This document shows positions 10,657 to 13,485 of a stretch of 13,485 bases of DNA, in pieces. The stretch's first letter is position 1. Every line of letters begins with the position of its first letter. Location: NCBI GenBank assembly GCA_043806395.1, contig JAZDHC010000171.1, forward strand, positions 1-13,485, written 5' to 3'. Origin of the DNA: CG2-30-40-21 sp043806395 (GTDB taxonomy: Bacteria; UBA9089; CG2-30-40-21). The translations under genes and the position numbers were made by a program. Below the pieces are notes generated by a model that searched no databases, was not told where the DNA came from, and saw only the letters and a program-made list of their open reading frames with translations.

Positions 10657-13485
10657 CTACCTTATCACTGCAAACCGTCCAATCATTTTCTTCCCATTAG
10701 CCGTAGTAACACACAAATAAATTCCTGCATTTACCTCAATGCCATCATCATTTTTTATGTCCCACTGCACAAAGGAATTATCGTTAGGTGTAACATTCTC
10801 CATTATCCTGATTAAGCTACCTGAAACATCGTAGATCCTCACCGTTACCTGTCCATTAAACTTGCCAAACCTTACCCATGGACCATCAAGATATTTGCAT
10901 CTATCCCACTCCTGCACCTTGACAGGATTAGGATAAATAAGCAGTTCATCAGAGACACCCACTCCTGACTGAACAGTAATTGTAAAGGTAGCGGTTAATG
11001 TCCCAATTGTTGCCTTAATCACATATTCACCGGTCATTGTTCCAGTCGTAAATGTGGCTGTTGCTGAGCCTGTCTGGGGATTAATGGTTGTGTTCGTGGC
11101 AGAAAGCGATGCTGTAGCTGGCATCTGTATGATTTCCCATGTAACTGTACCGGCTACCACATTACCAAACACATCCCTGTAGCCTATCTCCAAGGGAATA
11201 TCCGCACCAGGCAGGCAGGTTTTTGTAGTAAAATTCTGGAAAAGGGTTGGTGTTCCATGATTTACACGAACACTAAACGACTTGAGCAATACTGCCCCAA
11301 ACTTAGCATTTACCGTATATGTTCCGGCAATCGTGCCGAGTTTGCGATAAAATTCTGCCCTGCCTTCAGTTATATTGGTAGTACTCGTTGCCACCGTACT
11401 ACTGCCACGAATCACTATCCAGTCAACCTTTCCATCATTAACTACATTCCCATACACATCACGAATAATCACAGCCACTGTGATTGTGCCATTAACCGTG
11501 GCTGTAGCCGTGGGTTGTTCAACCCAGGTAGTATTAGTTGCCGTTGGTGTACCAGCCTTTGCTATTATCTGTAACACTGCATCGCTTAGCCCATCAGCCC
11601 CTGCCTTCACCGTATAAGTACCGCTCTTATCCCCTAAGGTAATCGTAGTCATTGCCTTACCGCTCTCATCTGTAGTTGTATTTGTGGCTGAAAGGGTGGC
11701 TGTGGCTGGTGTCGAGCCCAATTCCCATCTGACCGTAGCTGTGGCTGAATTCCCATATTCATCACAAACCTTAACCTTAAGTAGACACCCCTCCACTACC
11801 CTTCCGATTATTTGTCCACTGTCAACAAGGGATAGTGTTAGTGTGCCATGTATGGCTGTGATAGTGAATGTTGCGGTTAATGTCCCAAATGATGCCCTGA
11901 CAATATATTCACCTGTCTTTGTACCAAGGGTAATGGTAAGGCTTGCTGTGCCGCTTATGGTTTGGGTGGTTGTGGTTGCTAATATTTGTGATGATAGGGT
12001 GCCGACAGCCTCCCAAGTAATCATTCTGGTTGCTACAGGATTGCCATACTGGTCGGATAATCCCACCCTTAATTCTACCAGACTATTAACCATAGCCGTT
12101 GTTCCGGGTGTGATGGCTGTCATGGTAGCTGGTTCACCGGGCAATGCAGTAATGGTGATCGTTGCGGTTAATGTTCCCACCATTGCTGTAACAATGTACA
12201 CGCCAGTCTTTGTCCCGAGGGTAAATCCGAGACTTGCTGTGCCATTCATGGTTTGGGTGGTGGTGGCTGCTATTCCCTGTGATTGCCAATTAACAGTTGT
12301 TGTTGCCACTTGATTACCATACTTATCAGATAATCCTACTCGTAATACCATCTGACTACCCACCATAGCCGTTATTTCGGATGTAATGGATGTACTTATC
12401 ATGGCTGGCTCATCAGGTATGGCTGTGATAGTAAATGTAGCAGTCAATGTCCCAACGGTTGCCTTCGCCACATACACACCGCTTCGAGTGCCAAGGGTCA
12501 GGGTAACACTTGCTGAGCCTGTTTGAGTGTTAATGGTGGTGGTTGCGGCAGAAAGAGATGCTGTTGCTGGTAATGGCTCAATAAACTTCCATGTCACTGT
12601 GCCTGGGCATGGATTGCCAACCCCATCCCTGAGATATACCTCAAGATTCACCTGTTTATTTACAGTCCCATGGTTAACCGTAAAGTTTGTGGATAATTCT
12701 GGTGTGCCAATTATGGCTGTAATGGTGAATGTTGCGGTTAATGTCCCGGTTGTTGCCTTTACAATATATTCACCAGTCTTTGTGCCGAGAACAAGGGAAA
12801 TACTTGCTGTGCCGTTTATGGTTTGAGTGGTTGTGGTTGCCAATACTTGTGATGATAGGGTGCCAACAGGCTGCCAATTAACGGTTGTTGCTGCTGCGGA
12901 ATTGCCATAACGATCAAATATCCTTGCCCTTAATTCTACCGAGCTACCAACTATAGCCGTTGTTCCGGGGACAATAGATGCACTTATGCTGGCTGGTTCA
13001 GCAGGCAGGATATCAAATGCAGCTGTTCCTGTCTTGCCATTTTGAGTTGTAATACTTAATATTGCCTGAGATTGTGCCTTAGTAAATGAGGCTGTCCCTA
13101 TCCATGTGCCACCACCTTGCCATGAAAATTCGTTATTTATTTCACCAGCAATTGTGCCTTTAGTTGGTGTGATTGTCCCCAGAGAGCTGCCAGCAAGAGT
13201 AATGGTGGCTGTGGCTGGATTATTGTAACTATCTCTTGCCACAACACTTATTGTTCCGGGCACGCCGGCTGTAAATGTAACTGGCGCGATAACGGTTATT
13301 ATAGTTGGTGCAGTTGGCACAGTAAGGATACTGACCCCGCTTGTACCGCATACCATATTATCTGATGCCAAAAATACACCCACAAATATTGCCTTGCTTC
13401 CAGCCAGGGGGTTTGGCTGATAAGTACCTGATGCCTGACCATTGACATTGGTTTGAATAGTGATTGTGCCAGGGGTGGTGGTACT
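10657..13485 (-). CDS. Giant Ig-repeat surface protein with C-terminal sorting domain (5' end outside the window)
   Basis: The frame is open from 13485 to the stop, giving 942 residues; the GTG at 13383 is internal, because the codons before it continue sensibly (TIQTNVNGQASGTYQPNP). The protein has at least seven tandem Big_1/invasin-like Ig domains of about 97 residues, plus a preceding divergent domain at the right end. Each ends with a GTxTGxYxVKA strand and most with GTLTATFTIT. The last about 100 residues hold LLIYPNPVK, VTVRIYDVSGSLIRI and IEVNAGIYLCVTTANGKKMI, the FlgD-Ig/type-9 sorting-domain pattern. It is probably secreted and anchored, with the PorV-like protein encoded next as a likely secretion partner. 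Thr/Ala content is extreme, typical of adhesin stalks. The ligand-binding part, if any, lies to the right of the window. Confidence 0.88.
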   Translation of the reverse strand, partial: STTTPGTITIQTNVNGQASGTYQPNPLAGSKAIFVGVFLASDNMVCGTSGVSILTVPTAPTIITVIAPVTFTAGVPGTISVVARDSYNNPATATITLAGSSLGTITPTKGTIAGEINNEFSWQGGGTWIGTASFTKAQSQAILSITTQNGKTGTAAFDILPAEPASISASIVPGTTAIVGSSVELRARIFDRYGNSAAATTVNWQPVGTLSSQVLATTTTQTINGTASISLVLGTKTGEYIVKATTGTLTATFTITAIIGTPELSTNFTVNHGTVNKQVNLEVYLRDGVGNPCPGTVTWKFIEPLPATASLSAATTTINTQTGSASVTLTLGTRSGVYVAKATVGTLTATFTITAIPDEPAMISTSITSEITAMVGSQMVLRVGLSDKYGNQVATTTVNWQSQGIAATTTQTMNGTASLGFTLGTKTGVYIVTAMVGTLTATITITALPGEPATMTAITPGTTAMVNSLVELRVGLSDQYGNPVATRMITWEAVGTLSSQILATTTTQTISGTASLTITLGTKTGEYIVRASFGTLTATFTITAIHGTLTLSLVDSGQIIGRVVEGCLLKVKVCDEYGNSATATVRWELGSTPATATLSATNTTTDESGKAMTTITLGDKSGTYTVKAGADGLSDAVLQIIAKAGTPTATNTTWVEQPTATATVNGTITVAVIIRDVYGNVVNDGKVDWIVIRGSSTVATSTTNITEGRAEFYRKLGTIAGTYTVNAKFGAVLLKSFSVRVNHGTPTLFQNFTTKTCLPGADIPLEIGYRDVFGNVVAGTVTWEIIQMPATASLSATNTTINPQTGSATATFTTGTMTGEYVIKATIGTLTATFTITVQSGVGVSDELLIYPNPVKVQEWDRCKYLDGPWVRFGKFNGQVTVRIYDVSGSLIRIMENVTPNDNSFVQWDIKNDDGIEVNAGIYLCVTTANGKKMIGRFAVIR
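10972..13005 (-). repeat. Seven tandem about 290-bp Ig-domain repeats within the surface protein gene
   Basis: The units are approximately 12712-13005, 12418-12711, 12142-12417, 11851-12141, 11557-11850, 11263-11556 and 10972-11262. Units 1, 3 and 4 are most alike in protein (shared ATTTTQTxxGTAS and LGTKTGxYIV); units 2 and 7 share PATASLSAxxTTIN. The alternation suggests duplication of larger multi-domain blocks. The third unit (12142-12417) is shorter by about five residues, having lost the GTLSSQ part of the middle loop. Confidence 0.8.

Noticed and set aside
11684..12313. A 209-aa plus-strand ORF
   Set aside because: It lies wholly opposite the Ig-repeat gene; low-complexity Thr/Ala codons leave the opposite frame open, and its Val/Thr-rich product has no family resemblance or SD.
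10972..13005. CRISPR-like or minisatellite array
   Set aside because: The periodicity is about 290 bp and coincides with protein Ig domains; units are diverged and coding.
13383..13383. GTG as the true start of the Ig-repeat protein
   Set aside because: The frame stays open to the window edge with sensible Ig-like sequence, and there is no SD or signal peptide after the GTG.

Overview
The window carries a minus-strand gene series from a Gram-negative, AT-leaning bacterium. All supported genes read leftwards. Three things suggest an uncultivated candidate-phylum bacterium. A PorV-like outer-membrane protein sits beside a giant Ig-repeat surface protein that ends in a type-9-secretion-like sorting domain. 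There is a FlgM-like anti-sigma factor. The intergenic gaps hold several palindromic 'cacagatt' or 'cacaaag' type dispersed repeats. The lineage is inference only; no rRNA or taxonomic marker gene is present.

Right third (about 8500-13485), surface and regulatory genes: (1) the C-terminal 942 residues of a protein with at least seven tandem Big_1/invasin-like Ig domains and a 'YPNP...IYDVSG' C-terminal domain, whose frame stays open to the window edge; (2) a PorV/UPF0164-type beta-barrel protein with a Lys/Glu/Pro-rich linker and a C-terminal bacterial SH3 domain; (3) a FlgM-like protein; (4) directly after it, an AraC-family DNA-binding domain broken by an in-frame TGA (pseudogene).

Left two thirds (about 149-8000), a contractile phage-tail-like operon. 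Gene order is: tail-terminator-like protein fused to a discoidin (F5/8 C) domain, sheath, tube, tail assembly chaperone, a short protein in the tape-measure position, a DNA-circularisation-N-like/LysM-position protein, a 61-residue hydrophobic-tailed small protein, gpD/gp27-like hub, gpV-like spike, and then a family of small repeat proteins with a KVxPGIP motif (one two-module protein and one single-module protein). The order matches PBSX/P2/Mu-type tails. No capsid, portal, terminase, integrase or lysis gene is visible, so a contractile injection system (tailocin, eCIS or T6SS-like) is plausible; the gp25, J and I wedge genes and fibres would be expected left of base 1. Start sites, Shine-Dalgarno (SD) sequences and small gaps or overlaps point to one tightly coupled transcription unit from about 8000 down to 149. 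It is interrupted by one 145-bp MITE-like palindromic insertion (2956-3130) and a perfect 13-bp hairpin (2670-2700).

The least explained parts are the KVxPGIP small-protein family next to the spike, the discoidin fusion, the undersized protein in the tape-measure slot, and the mobile-looking palindromic elements inside the operon.
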